Shown: positions 8,278 through 16,320 of the stretch, one piece after another
Numbering within the stretch: the stretch's first letter is position 1
How the letters are laid out: every line of letters starts with the position of its first letter
From: Mucilaginibacter sp. UR6-1
GTDB lineage: Bacteria; Bacteroidota; Bacteroidia; Sphingobacteriales; Sphingobacteriaceae
Length of the DNA: 64,000 nt
NCBI RefSeq assembly: GCF_020880975.1
Contig: NZ_JAJIWP010000001.1
Span: 62,001-126,000, forward strand
Direction of reading: 5' to 3'
The notes under the pieces: model-generated
What the model saw: the letters and a program-made list of their open reading frames with translations, nothing else
The model's database searches: none
What the model was told of the DNA's origin: nothing
Program-made: the position numbers and the translations under genes

Positions 8278-9303
8278 TTAAAGATCAGCCAAAAATTTCA
8301 TGGTATCAATTCCATCGGCATAATCGCCAAGGCCGGGTTGCTGGCTTTGGCCAAATTCAACCACCTGGTTATTAACCTTTAATGATGTGACGCTAACCAC
8401 GCATTGTATCTTGTCGCTTTGGCTGTTAATAATGGTTTCAGCGGCCTCTAAATGCTCATATTCATCGTAAAACAATACGGCCAGGGGCGAGGCCAGTCTT
8501 TCATCCTGCTTTACCAGCAAAAAGCCGTTATCATAATGCTTATCGCGGTTTACAAGGTATATTGATTTATTGTAATCGTAATTATTATGGTATTTATGGT
8601 GATTTCCTACTTCGCTGTATGCTTCTATCGACTCAAAAAACGTGGTAAAATCATAACCGGCAGGTACCAGTAGTTTTGATACATTACGGCAACCCAGGCC
8701 ATAATAATCAAAAATATCGTGCCCGAGGGTATGCAGTTGCTCACGCGTTTCGTTACCGGTAAGCACTGCTATGCTGTTACGGTTTTTGCGGATGATGTGC
8801 GGCACCTTGCCAAAATAGTATTCAAAATAGCGGGAGGTATTATCACTGCCGGTGGCAATAACGGCATCAAAATTTTGTAATCGTTCAACAAAAGTAAAGC
8901 TGCCCTCAATGCTGATGTTTATTTCTACCAGTTTATTAAGCAGATAGATGATCAGCCGGGCATCCTGCGATGAAGCCTTTATTAAAGCCCTGTTGCCTGA
9001 CAAAATTACGCTCAGCACATCATGAAATCCAACTAATGGAATGTTACCGGCCAGTATCAAGCCAACGCTTTTTGGTTGTTTATTTTCGTTTTGCGGATAT
9101 TGCTCAAGCCACTGTTTAAGGTTAGCTATAGTAAGGTTGACGGCAATAGCATCAATGGCCGATTGTATATTTTCGGGTGTGAACCATGCGTTGTGCAGCT
9201 TTTCAGTTTGGATGAGTTGCGTAAGCTGTTCATCGGGTTGGCGCAGGTATTCGCCAAGGGCGGCAAAAGCTTGTATGTATGTATTGGGATTGTAATTTGA
9301 CAT
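8278..9303 (-). CDS. acyl-CoA reductase, LuxC-like domain
   Basis: 341 residues. GNIPLVGFHDVLS (86-98) resembles the nucleotide-binding region and GLGCRNV contains the likely nucleophile Cys205 of the LuxC/aldehyde dehydrogenase superfamily. The family reduces acyl-CoA or acyl thioester to aldehyde with NADPH. No LuxD or LuxE is nearby, so the acyl substrate is unknown. The gene is divergent from a dicluster ferredoxin, a pairing common in Bacteroidota and suggesting an electron-transfer partner, though this is not shown. Confidence 0.85.
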   Translation of the reverse strand: MSNYNPNTYIQAFAALGEYLRQPDEQLTQLIQTEKLHNAWFTPENIQSAIDAIAVNLTIANLKQWLEQYPQNENKQPKSVGLILAGNIPLVGFHDVLSVILSGNRALIKASSQDARLIIYLLNKLVEINISIEGSFTFVERLQNFDAVIATGSDNTSRYFEYYFGKVPHIIRKNRNSIAVLTGNETREQLHTLGHDIFDYYGLGCRNVSKLLVPAGYDFTTFFESIEAYSEVGNHHKYHNNYDYNKSIYLVNRDKHYDNGFLLVKQDERLASPLAVLFYDEYEHLEAAETIINSQSDKIQCVVSVTSLKVNNQVVEFGQSQQPGLGDYADGIDTMKFLADL

Positions 9304-9346
9304 ATTAAATGTGGTATCGGTATAAACCCTGAAACCCTTTTTTTGT

Positions 9347-9354
9347 TATATTTG
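9347..9354 (+). promoter_or_regulatory. -7 box of the ferredoxin promoter
   Basis: TATATTTG matches the Bacteroidota -7 consensus TAnnTTTG, 39 bases before the ferredoxin ATG. No clear -33 TTTG was found at normal spacing. Confidence 0.6.
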
Positions 9355-9393
9355 TGGCTTGCAAAGTTAATTTAGAATATAGAATAATAAAAT

Positions 9394-9747
9394 ATGGCGA
9401 TCAAAATCACCGATGAATGCATTAATTGCGGGGCCTGCGAACCAGAATGCCCTAACAATGCTATTTATGATGCTGGTGCCGCCTGGCGTTTTTCTGATGG
9501 TACAGGTTTAAAAGGGCTTATCGACTTTGGCGATGGCAATACCCTTAATGCCGAAGAATCTCAGGCTGCATTATCTGATGATATATATTACATCGTACCC
9601 GATAAGTGTACCGAATGTGTTGGTTTTCATGACGAGCCACAGTGTGCTGCTGTTTGCCCTGTTGATTGTTGTGTAGATGACGAAGACATCCGCGAAACTG
9701 AAGAAGAACTGCTTGCCAAAAAAGATTGGCTGCATTTAGGTGAATAA
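9394..9747 (+). CDS. 2[4Fe-4S] dicluster ferredoxin
   Basis: 117 residues. First cluster CX2CX2CX3CP at C9, C12, C15 and C19. The second has C72, C75, then an eight-residue insertion, and C84, C88 (CTECVGFHDEPQCAAVCP), as in Alvin-type ferredoxins of Bacteroidota. A low-potential cytoplasmic electron carrier. The start ATG at 9394 follows a good -7 box and the stop is followed by an intrinsic terminator, so it is a monocistronic unit. Confidence 0.95.
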   Translation: MAIKITDECINCGACEPECPNNAIYDAGAAWRFSDGTGLKGLIDFGDGNTLNAEESQAALSDDIYYIVPDKCTECVGFHDEPQCAAVCPVDCCVDDEDIRETEEELLAKKDWLHLGE

Positions 9748-9772
9748 TTAAATTCTTTTTTTAAGAAATGTT

Positions 9773-9805
9773 AAAAAGGAGCATCTGTTGGTGCTCCTTT
9801 TTTTG
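9773..9805 (+). terminator. intrinsic terminator after ferredoxin
   Basis: 11-bp perfect stem AAAAAGGAGCA/TGCTCCTTTTT around an 8-base loop, running into a T tract. Confidence 0.9.
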
Positions 9806-9808
9806 TTT

Positions 9809-10005
9809 ACCCCTCCTAAATCCTCCCCGAGGGGGAGGACTTGCTTGTCGCTTTTTTTTATTTATTGTCATTTCGAACGAGGTACGAGGAGAAATCTGTC
9901 GTTTGATTGTGAACGCGTGCAGATATCTCGCTGCCGCTCGATATGACAAGGTTGGTTAACTCGATATTAAAAGTCCTCCCCCCGGGGAGGATTTAGGTGG
10001 GGTTT
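9809..10005. repeat. GC-rich inverted-repeat element, CCTAAATCCTCCCC type
   Basis: Left end 9809-9843 (ACCCCTCCTAAATCCTCC then CCGAGGGGGAGGACTT) and right end 9969-10005 are inverted copies, each containing its own palindrome (CCTCCCC...GGGGAGG). The interior is non-coding apart from one chromosomal hairpin repeat. It looks like a non-autonomous element related to the his-operon elements. A 63-codon frame inside is not protein-like. Confidence 0.7.
9867..9948. repeat. hairpin repeat, GTCATTTCGAACGAGG family
   Basis: Left arm 9867-9898 (GTCATTTCGAACGAGGTAC and on). Right arm 9919-9947 is its degenerate reverse complement. Related copies lie at 10007-10070, 35201-35280, 60969-61001 and, with the variant GTCATTGC, at 19307-19379. 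Confidence 0.75.
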
Positions 10006-10006
10006 T

Positions 10007-10070
10007 ACGAGGAGAAATCTGTCGCCTGATTATGAATGCGTGCAGATATCTCGCTGCCGCTCGATATGAC
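10007..10070. repeat. hairpin repeat, truncated GTCATTTCGAACGAGG family copy
   Basis: Starts inside the left arm (ACGAGGAGAAATCTGTCG) directly at the edge of the preceding GC-rich element, then shows the complete right arm nearly identical to 9919-9947. The left arm lacks its first 17 or so bases, a sign of insertion or recombination at this edge. Confidence 0.65.
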
Positions 10071-10138
10071 AAGGTTGGAAAGGAATGTAAAAAACACGTT
10101 CATTGCGCGGTATGAAGCAAGCTTTTTAGGTAGTTCGC

Positions 10139-10232
10139 AAACCCCTCCCTGGCCCTCCCGGGGGAGGGAAATTTGAGACTCTTTTAAAGTGAATTTGTAA
10201 TTCCCTCCCTCGGGAGGGTCAGGGAGGGGTTT
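10139..10232. repeat. GC-rich inverted-repeat element, CCCTCCCTGGCCCTCCC type
   Basis: Terminal inverted repeats 10139-10173 (AAACCCCTCCCTGGCCCTCC, then GGGAGGGAAATT) and 10199-10232 enclose only 25 bases. A complete minimal, MITE-like copy. It abuts the 3' end of the MarR-GNAT gene on the opposite strand. Together with the preceding items it accounts for the gene-free stretch 9748-10252. Confidence 0.75.
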
Positions 10233-10252
10233 AACAAAGCTTCCTGCTAACC

Positions 10253-11194
10253 TTACAAATACATCTCCATCTTCACATCAGCACGTTTATATGGCGAATC
10301 TCCCACCGGGATATCCTTAAAGCCAAATTTGCGGTACACGGCAAGGGCAGGGGCAAGTTTGCTGTTTGAGCCTAACCAGATGCGTTTGGCACCCAGGCTG
10401 CGGGCAGTGTCGACGATGGATGTCATTAAGGCCTGGCCTATTTTGCGGCCCTGGTATTTGGGGCTTACACCCATTTTGGCTATTTCGTACTCAAGGTATC
10501 CTGTTTTAATAAGTGCGCAGGTGCCTGCTATATCGCCATCCACTTCGGCAAAAATTATGCGGCCACCGTTGTTTAATATATGTTCGGGATGATCGAGTTG
10601 TTCCAGATCATGCGCTTCAACGGTAAAATAAGTATTTATCCACTCCACGTTAAGCGATTTAAAATACGGAGCAAGCTCAGGCTTATAATCCAGCACCTTA
10701 ACATCAGTAGGGCCCGAGTAGCTGAACATTTCCTTAAAACGCTGGTAGTAATTCTTTTCGGCCAATTCAGCCTCAATTTCAATAAGAGCTTGCAGTAAGT
10801 TGTTTTTTTGACTGCCGAATAATGATTTATTCAGGCTTAAAATCTTGGCCCAAACATGCTCGAATTTGACCAGGGATTGCTTGCCTTTTTCGGATAGGCG
10901 CAAGTTGCGTTTACGGCTGTCGGTTGATGATTTTACTGATTCAATATATCCTAAAGCCTCCAAATCCTTCGCCAGGTGGATTACGCCCGGATGGCTCATG
11001 GAAAGCTCTTCTGAAATTTCAGTAATTCCTATTTCATCGCGGCGACTGATCAGGTAATACAATGCAAAATATTTCGGTTCAAAGGTTAATCCTTCATCTT
11101 TATATATCTGCTCCACATCCTGCGAAAAGATATCATATAAACGCTTCATACGCGCGCCAACAGCAAGCTCCTGCAAATCATCAATTATCGCCAT
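10253..11194 (-). CDS. MarR-type regulator fused to GNAT acetyltransferase
   Basis: 313 residues. Residues 1-150 form a MarR winged-helix domain (ISEELSMSHPGVIHLAKDL recognition region, DSRKRNLRLSEKG wing). Residues about 163-313 are a GNAT domain with the acetyl-CoA loop QGRKIGQ near 249-255. Such fusions are common and both partners are intact. The target of acetylation is unknown. Two copies of a perfect palindrome lie just upstream, between this gene and the divergent NlpC/P60 gene, so autoregulation and control of the neighbour are likely. Confidence 0.9.
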   Translation of the reverse strand: MAIIDDLQELAVGARMKRLYDIFSQDVEQIYKDEGLTFEPKYFALYYLISRRDEIGITEISEELSMSHPGVIHLAKDLEALGYIESVKSSTDSRKRNLRLSEKGKQSLVKFEHVWAKILSLNKSLFGSQKNNLLQALIEIEAELAEKNYYQRFKEMFSYSGPTDVKVLDYKPELAPYFKSLNVEWINTYFTVEAHDLEQLDHPEHILNNGGRIIFAEVDGDIAGTCALIKTGYLEYEIAKMGVSPKYQGRKIGQALMTSIVDTARSLGAKRIWLGSNSKLAPALAVYRKFGFKDIPVGDSPYKRADVKMEMYL

Positions 11195-11204
11195 AGTAAT
11201 TTAT

Positions 11205-11240
11205 GTAAGTACTTACGTATTTACTTACGTAAGTACTTAC
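11205..11240. promoter_or_regulatory. tandem palindromic operator GTAAGTACTTAC
   Basis: Two identical perfect 12-bp palindromes at 11205-11216 and 11229-11240 (24-bp centre spacing), in the divergent promoter region of the MarR-GNAT and NlpC/P60 genes. Typical of MarR dimer sites. Binding by this regulator is inference. Confidence 0.65.
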
Positions 11241-11266
11241 AAATATATTATTTGTTATTGATTGTT

Positions 11267-11274
11267 TACATTTG
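11267..11274 (+). promoter_or_regulatory. -7 box of the NlpC/P60 promoter
   Basis: TACATTTG fits TAnnTTTG, 16 bases before the ATG at 11291. The second operator half (11229-11240) would overlap the -33 region. Confidence 0.5.
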
Positions 11275-11290
11275 GCGCAAATATTTTTTA

Positions 11291-12055
11291 ATGGAATACG
11301 GTATTTGTAATATGGCCATAGCGCCTTTAAAGGCTGAACCATCTGAGCGCAGCGAGATAAAAACCCAGGTTTTGTTTGGCGAAGCCTTTATGATATTGGA
11401 GCGCCAGGAGCACTGGGTAAAAATCACCACCGCGTACGAAAATTATACCGGCTGGATAGGCAAGTTGCTATTTACCCAACTTGATGAGGCCGACTACAAC
11501 CATATTAAACAAACACCGCCAACCATAACTACTTCTGCCGTTACCTGGGCATTTAAAAAACCGGAGATGGCTTTGCTGTATTTGCCGTTTGGCAGTTCGC
11601 TGCCTTTTTTAGAAGGTGATGAGTGCCGGGTGGGGGATAATTTTTACATGGTACCCGAAGTGGATGACGAACTGGAAGATACGCTGATTGAAACCGCCAT
11701 GCAGTTTTTAAATGTGCCTTATTTGTGGGGTGGGCGTACGCATTTTGGCATTGATTGCTCCGGGTTAACGCAGGCCGTGTTTAAATTGCATGGCATCAAA
11801 ATAGACCGTGATGCTTCGCAGCAGGCAGTGCAAGGGGCGTTGGTAGTCAATATTGAAGAGGCCAAAGAGGGCGATCTGGCGTTTTTTGCCAATACCGAAG
11901 GGCGTATTACCCATGTAGGCATCTTGTTAGGCGATGGCCAGATCATCCATGCATCCGGTCGTGTTAAAATAGAGCAAATAGATGAAAAAGGTATTTACTC
12001 CGAGGAACAGGGCAAATACACCCATCGGTTAGCGGTAATAAAAAGATACTTTTAA
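11291..12055 (+). CDS. NlpC/P60 peptidoglycan endopeptidase with SH3-like domain
   Basis: 254 residues from the ATG at 11291; the upstream frame from 11252 overlaps the promoter and is not used. Residues 1-100 form bacterial SH3-like modules (GWIGKLL). Residues about 130-254 form an NlpC/P60 domain with Cys156 in DCSGLT, His208 in THVGILLG and His220 as the third catalytic residue. The family cleaves gamma-D-Glu to diamino acid bonds in peptidoglycan stems. No signal peptide is evident, so it may act on imported muropeptides. Divergent from MarR-GNAT; the stop overlaps the WD40 gene by four bases, convergently. Confidence 0.9.
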   Translation: MEYGICNMAIAPLKAEPSERSEIKTQVLFGEAFMILERQEHWVKITTAYENYTGWIGKLLFTQLDEADYNHIKQTPPTITTSAVTWAFKKPEMALLYLPFGSSLPFLEGDECRVGDNFYMVPEVDDELEDTLIETAMQFLNVPYLWGGRTHFGIDCSGLTQAVFKLHGIKIDRDASQQAVQGALVVNIEEAKEGDLAFFANTEGRITHVGILLGDGQIIHASGRVKIEQIDEKGIYSEEQGKYTHRLAVIKRYF

Positions 12056-12960
12056 GCGAAGTTTACCTGCCATATCAGCACAGCTTTATCATCACTTACC
12101 GAGATCAGGTTGTCGCCGTTCCACACCAGTTTATTAACGGATAGCACATGCGATGGTATGCCTTTTTCACGGCTGATGATCTTGCGGAGCTTAAAGCTAT
12201 GTGCATCCCATATTTTGATGCTTTTATCCATACTGGCCGTAGCAAAGTAGGGGCGGGTGGGGTGAAAGGCAATATTATTGATAGCAAACAAATGCGCCGG
12301 TATATTTTGGAGCAGGGTGTAGCTGTTAGTATCCCAAACCTTCAATTGCGCATCGCGCGAGCCGGTGAGCAGGTAACTTCCATCAGGCGAGTATTGTACC
12401 GAAAATACGGCCATGGTATGCTCATGTAGGGAGGTAATATAGCCGTAATCGTCCATATCATATATCTTTACGCTGTTATCGCGGCAGCCAAAGGCTATAT
12501 GTTTTTTTTGAGTAGATACGGCAATGCACCGTATGGTGTCTCCCGAAACCTGTATAGTGTGCAGATGCTCCAGCGTATCAAGACTCCAAACGGTTACCGA
12601 GCCATCCTCGCTGGCTACTAATAACTCTTTTTTGGAGATAATGCTCTTTACATCAAACACCGGCTTGGTATGGTGCTTTAGTACTTTTACTACTTTTTGC
12701 TGAATAAAATCAAATACTGTTACATCACCAGTGCGTAAGCCCACAAACATATACGGGTAACCTTCGGGGCAATGAATGGCATAAACCGATGCAGGTACCG
12801 GAAACATCACCTTAATAAAGGAATTGTCCTTCAGGCTCCACTCCACAACGCCCTTGTCATTACCCCCGGTAAACAATATCCCCGGTTTTTGGGATAGCTC
12901 AGCGGTAAATATTGGGTTACCATGCCCTGTAAGTTCTGCTATTTTTTGTACTTCGATCAT
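12052..12960 (-). CDS. WD40-repeat beta-propeller protein
   Basis: 302 residues composed of WD40 repeats, with repeat ends such as VWSLDT, VWDTNS, IWDAHS and IWQVNF, and GH-type starts (ELTGHGNP, LKHHTKPV, LHEHTMAV). About six or seven blades, no signal peptide and no extra domain. Such proteins are interaction scaffolds; no partner can be named. It lies downstream of the his operon on the same strand, separated by a word-repeat hairpin. Confidence 0.88.
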   Translation of the reverse strand: MIEVQKIAELTGHGNPIFTAELSQKPGILFTGGNDKGVVEWSLKDNSFIKVMFPVPASVYAIHCPEGYPYMFVGLRTGDVTVFDFIQQKVVKVLKHHTKPVFDVKSIISKKELLVASEDGSVTVWSLDTLEHLHTIQVSGDTIRCIAVSTQKKHIAFGCRDNSVKIYDMDDYGYITSLHEHTMAVFSVQYSPDGSYLLTGSRDAQLKVWDTNSYTLLQNIPAHLFAINNIAFHPTRPYFATASMDKSIKIWDAHSFKLRKIISREKGIPSHVLSVNKLVWNGDNLISVSDDKAVLIWQVNFA

Positions 12961-12969
12961 TTACCTCGT

Positions 12970-13099
12970 TAGTTCATGGTTCATGGTTGATAGTTCATAG
13001 TAGTACAAGGTTCATGGTCTATAGTTTCGGAATATATGCGAGCAACTAAGTAGCTATCTGCAAATAAGCCATGAACCATGAACTATCAGCTATGGACTA
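12970..13099. repeat. word-repeat hairpin (word: GTTCATGGTTCATAG)
   Basis: Left arm 12970-13025 repeats TAGTTCATGGTTCATGG words. Right arm 13068-13099 is the reverse complement (CCATGAACCATGAACTATC) and supplies the hisIE stop codon. The same word occurs at 401-469. It lies just after the his operon and may end or stabilise its transcript. Confidence 0.8.
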
Positions 13100-13684
13100 C
13101 TTATGCCTCTCCTCTAAATTCTTAGCTATAGTTTCAAGGCTGATGCCTTTTTCGCGCAATAGTACCAGCAGGTGGAAAACCAGGTCTGACGATTCATTGA
13201 TAAAATCGTGTTCGGTTTCGTTTAGCGCGGCTATAACGGTTTCAACGCCTTCCTCGCCAACCTTTTGGGCTATTTTATTAAGGCCTTTTTTGTGCAGCTT
13301 GTTCACGTACGATCCTTCCTGCGGGTTTTCATACCGATCAGCTATAATGCGTTCCAGTTCATGGATAAAGTTCTGATTATATTCCGTTTTAAAGCAACTG
13401 CGCGAACCTGTATGGCAGGTTGGGCCATCGGCTTTTACCTTGATCAGCAGGGTATCGTTATCGCAATCAATATCAATGCTTTTTACATGCAGATAGTTGC
13501 CGCTGGTTTCGCCCTTTTTCCAAAGGCGGTTTTTTGAGCGGGAGAAGAAGGTGACCACATTTTCCTGTACGGTTTTGTCGTAGGCCTCTTTATCCATGTA
13601 GCCCAGCATCAGTACTTCAAGGGTCTGCTCGTCTTGTATAATAACCGGCACCAGGCCGTCGCTTTTATCGAAATCAATGTTCAT
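13097..13684 (-). CDS. hisIE: bifunctional phosphoribosyl-AMP cyclohydrolase / phosphoribosyl-ATP pyrophosphatase
   Basis: 195 residues from the ATG at 13684 ([10 protein letters not shown]). The longer frame to 13729 overlaps the hisF end and is not needed. N-terminal HisI domain with DCDNDT and CHTGSRSCF zinc-site cysteines; C-terminal HisE domain with [14 protein letters not shown] and [13 protein letters not shown]. Catalyses the second and third steps of histidine synthesis. Last gene of the operon, 41 bases after hisF. Confidence 0.96.
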   Translation of the reverse strand: MNIDFDKSDGLVPVIIQDEQTLEVLMLGYMDKEAYDKTVQENVVTFFSRSKNRLWKKGETSGNYLHVKSIDIDCDNDTLLIKVKADGPTCHTGSRSCFKTEYNQNFIHELERIIADRYENPQEGSYVNKLHKKGLNKIAQKVGEEGVETVIAALNETEHDFINESSDLVFHLLVLLREKGISLETIAKNLEERHK

Positions 13685-13725
13685 TATGTGAGTTTTTTGA
13701 TAGGGATGATGAGTTAGCAAAACTA

Positions 13726-14865
13726 TCAAACCATCCGCACTTCAATGCTATGTTGTTGTAAAGTGTTTTTCAGGTCAGGTATCAGTATCTCGCCGTAATG
13801 AAACACCGAGGCAGCTAACGCGGCATCCACATTTGTTTTTTCAAATACATCCACAAAATGCTGTACCGAACCCGCGCCACCCGAAGCTATAACAGGTATA
13901 TGCACGGCATCGTTAACGGTTTTAAGTAAGCCATTATCAAACCCTGCCTTGGTGCCATCATGATCCATTGAGGTGAGGAGTATCTCGCCCGCGCCGCGGC
14001 TTTCGGCTTCTAAAATCCACTCTAAGGTTTCGCGCTCGGTAGGCAGGCGGCCACCATTCAGGTGAACAATGTTTTTATCGCCGATGCTACGGGTATCAAC
14101 CGCGATCACCACAAACTGTACCCCAAAGGCTTTGGCCAATTCATCTATCAGTGCCGGGTTGCGCACCGCTGCCGAGTTGATGGAGATCTTATCAGCACCG
14201 GCGTTAAGCAGGGCATCGGCATCGGCAATCTCATTAATGCCACCGCCTATAGTGAAGGGTATATTTATTTGCCGGGCTACTGATTTCACCAGTTCAACCA
14301 TAGTTTTTCGGCGTTCAACAGTAGCCGTGATATCCAGAAATACCAGCTCATCCGCCCCCTGGTTAGAGTAGTTCCATGCCAGTTCAACCGGGTCGCCGGC
14401 ATCGCGCAGATCAACAAAGTTTACACCCTTAACCGTGCGCCCGTCCTTAACGTCAAGGCAGGGGATAATTCGTTTGCTAAGGCCCCCCGACCCCCTAAAG
14501 GGGGAGGAAATAGCTTGTTGTATAGTGTTCAATACCTTTTGTATTTGAGTAAATATCTCATCGTTGGTGAAACGCAATACCTTGATCCCATCATTTTCAA
14601 TATTCAGTTGCCTTCTAATATCATTAACGGCTACCTCGGGTAAATTGTGAATGCCGCCATCTACCTCAATAATCAATTTGTGTTGATGGCAATAAAAGTC
14701 GGCAATGTAAATGCCTAACGGGTGTTGCCGCCTGAATTTAGTACCGAGCTGGCTGCCTTTTAAATGTCCCCATAAGAGCATTTCAGCATCAGTCATGTTG
14801 TTTCTTAATTGCTCAGCGTTTTTAAACATCAAACTATTTGCGCCAAGAAACATCTTCTTTTTCAT
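13726..14865 (-). CDS. hisF: DUF559 endonuclease-like domain fused in frame to imidazole glycerol phosphate synthase subunit HisF
   Basis: A continuous 379-residue frame. Residues 1-115 are a DUF559 (Vsr-like fold) domain: [13 protein letters not shown], then [26 protein letters not shown] and VLRFTNDE, with the usual E/D catalytic-type residues. Residues 120-128 (SSPFRGSGG) are translated from a GC-rich terminal repeat. HisF follows from residue 129 ([15 protein letters not shown]) to the end, complete, with its catalytic aspartate in CLDVKDG. Normal HisF begins [11 protein letters not shown]; here the Met codon is gone, and no ATG, GTG or TTG occurs in the 16 codons before it. HisF must be made as the fusion, or from the TTG at residue 112. 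HisF makes IGP and AICAR from PRFAR with ammonia from HisH. Confidence 0.9.
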   Translation of the reverse strand: MKKKMFLGANSLMFKNAEQLRNNMTDAEMLLWGHLKGSQLGTKFRRQHPLGIYIADFYCHQHKLIIEVDGGIHNLPEVAVNDIRRQLNIENDGIKVLRFTNDEIFTQIQKVLNTIQQAISSPFRGSGGLSKRIIPCLDVKDGRTVKGVNFVDLRDAGDPVELAWNYSNQGADELVFLDITATVERRKTMVELVKSVARQINIPFTIGGGINEIADADALLNAGADKISINSAAVRNPALIDELAKAFGVQFVVIAVDTRSIGDKNIVHLNGGRLPTERETLEWILEAESRGAGEILLTSMDHDGTKAGFDNGLLKTVNDAVHIPVIASGGAGSVQHFVDVFEKTNVDAALAASVFHYGEILIPDLKNTLQQHSIEVRMV

Positions 14866-14901
14866 AAAACAGGCAAAACTCCCCTTTAGGGGTTGGGGGC
14901 C
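14481..14901. mobile_element. DUF559-carrying inverted-repeat element inserted between hisA and hisF
   Basis: Ends: 14481-14507 (GGCCCCCCGACCCCCTAA, then AGGGGGAGG) and 14879-14901 (reverse complement of GGCCCCCAACCCCTAAAG, then GGGAG). Each end contains a CCCCTAAAGGGG palindrome. The interior is the DUF559 frame on the minus strand. The element fits exactly between the hisA stop codon and codon 2 of hisF. Smaller relatives are at 16246-16360 and 20694-20776. Mobility is inferred from structure; no transposase is present, and the nuclease-like protein may take its place. Confidence 0.7.
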
Positions 14902-15651
14902 TTATATAGATATTAAAGCGTCCAAATTCCAGTTTTTTACATCTTCGATAGAAATATGGCCTTCGTAGATGGCTTTGCCTACCACGCATGATTCCACTTT
15001 GATGCGGCTTAGCTTTTCGATATCGCCCATTGAGCTTACACCACCCGATGCGATTAGTTTGATGAAAGGTGAATGATCCAACAATTTTTCGTATAGTTCA
15101 ATACCTGCGCCACCTAACTTACCGTCCTTATTAATATCTGTACATAAAAAGCGGAAAAAGCCCAGCGCCAGGCACTTATCTACGTAATCCATTAGTTTGA
15201 TGGGGGAGCTTTCCATCCAGCCCGAGTATTTGATCACTTCGTCCAATACGTCAATGGCGATAACTACCTGGTCAGAACATTTGTAATCGCCGCAAATAGA
15301 TTTGCTGAGGTCAACAAGGAATGTGGGGTTGGTAAGGGCTTGTGTACCAACGATAACACGGTGCACGCCGGCATCAATCAGTTCCTTTACCTTTTCAATG
15401 CTCCGTACGCCGCCGCCATATTGTATCTTCATGTCCGTTTTACGGATCACATTGAAGAGGTACGCCTGGTTTGAGAAATCGTTTTTAGCGCCATTGAGAT
15501 CTATCACGTGGATAAAGTTTGTACCGTTTGACTGGTAACGCTCGATCATCTCTTCTAAAGATACATCATACTCTGTAACCTGTTTATAGTCGCCTTCGCG
15601 CAGGCGCACCACTTTTTTGTCCAGAATATCAATAGCGGGAATAATATACAT
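14902..15651 (-). CDS. hisA: ProFAR isomerase HisA
   Basis: 249 residues; (beta/alpha)8 barrel with PAIDILDKKVVRL at the N-terminus (catalytic Asp8) and TDINKDGKL carrying the second catalytic aspartate, plus two phosphate-binding loops (YGGGVRS, IASGGVSS). Converts ProFAR to PRFAR. It starts six bases after the hisH stop, showing the native tight packing of the operon. Its stop codon abuts the DUF559 element. Confidence 0.97.
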   Translation of the reverse strand: MYIIPAIDILDKKVVRLREGDYKQVTEYDVSLEEMIERYQSNGTNFIHVIDLNGAKNDFSNQAYLFNVIRKTDMKIQYGGGVRSIEKVKELIDAGVHRVIVGTQALTNPTFLVDLSKSICGDYKCSDQVVIAIDVLDEVIKYSGWMESSPIKLMDYVDKCLALGFFRFLCTDINKDGKLGGAGIELYEKLLDHSPFIKLIASGGVSSMGDIEKLSRIKVESCVVGKAIYEGHISIEDVKNWNLDALISI

Positions 15652-15657
15652 GCCTTT

Positions 15658-16320
15658 TTAAATTTTTGAAAAGTTAGTTAAGAGGGTTTCACCATACAGG
15701 CCTGATTTCTCGGGGTGAAACTGCACTCCGTAAAAATTATCAAGCCAAATTGATGCCGAAAATTTGTTGTTATAAGTTGTTGACGACAAAGTGTATGCAC
15801 CATTGTATTCAATAAAATATGAATGTACAAAGTAAAAGTGCGAACCTTGCGGAATATTTGCAAAAAGTTTATTCTCTTTTTCGGGGTAAACGCGGTTCCA
15901 GCCGGTGTGGGGTACCTTGTACTCAGAGCTGTCAGTAAAGCGCATGGTTTTAACCGGAACAAGGTTAAGCAGGCTGGCGTCACCCTCCTCGGAATGCTCG
16001 GTTAGTAGCTGCATGCCTACGCAAATACCCAGTACAGGTTTGGTAAGCGAGCGTATTTTGGGTACAAGGCCGGTGTTTTTTAATTTTTCCATAGCCGCGC
16101 CCGCATGGCCTACGCCGGGGATAATATAACGGTCAAACTGTTCAAAATCAGCTTCAGTATGTATCATTCCGTAGGCAATGCCCAGCCTGTCTAAAGCAGC
16201 AGTGAGCGAGAATATATTGCCGGCACCGTATCTTATTATTCCAATCCCCCCACCCCCTGAAGGGGGAGCAACTTCACTTGTTTGCGAAGCCTGGGTATTG
16301 TTAGCGTTCATTTCATCCAT
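15658..16320 (-). CDS. hisH: imidazole glycerol phosphate synthase glutaminase subunit HisH with element-derived N-terminus
   Basis: 220 residues. Class I glutamine amidotransferase triad: Cys100 in GICVGMQ, His202 and Glu204 in GVQFHPEKSG. HisH proteins normally start right before the first strand (MIGIIRYGAGN). Here IGIIRYGAGN begins at residue 26, preceded by 25 residues, of which APPSGGGG is translated from a GC-rich terminal repeat. The native Met codon is missing; translation must start at 16320 or at the ATG three codons on (16311). HisH releases ammonia and channels it into HisF. Confidence 0.93.
   Translation of the reverse strand: MDEMNANNTQASQTSEVAPPSGGGGIGIIRYGAGNIFSLTAALDRLGIAYGMIHTEADFEQFDRYIIPGVGHAGAAMEKLKNTGLVPKIRSLTKPVLGICVGMQLLTEHSEEGDASLLNLVPVKTMRFTDSSEYKVPHTGWNRVYPEKENKLFANIPQGSHFYFVHSYFIEYNGAYTLSSTTYNNKFSASIWLDNFYGVQFHPEKSGLYGETLLTNFSKI

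Noticed and set aside
9768-9959. 63-residue frames on both strands of the repeat island
   Set aside because: Composed of terminator and GC-rich repeat sequence; no protein-like composition or RBS context.
12970-13099. possible CRISPR array
   Set aside because: The word arms are degenerate, inverted and without unique spacers of constant length; not CRISPR.
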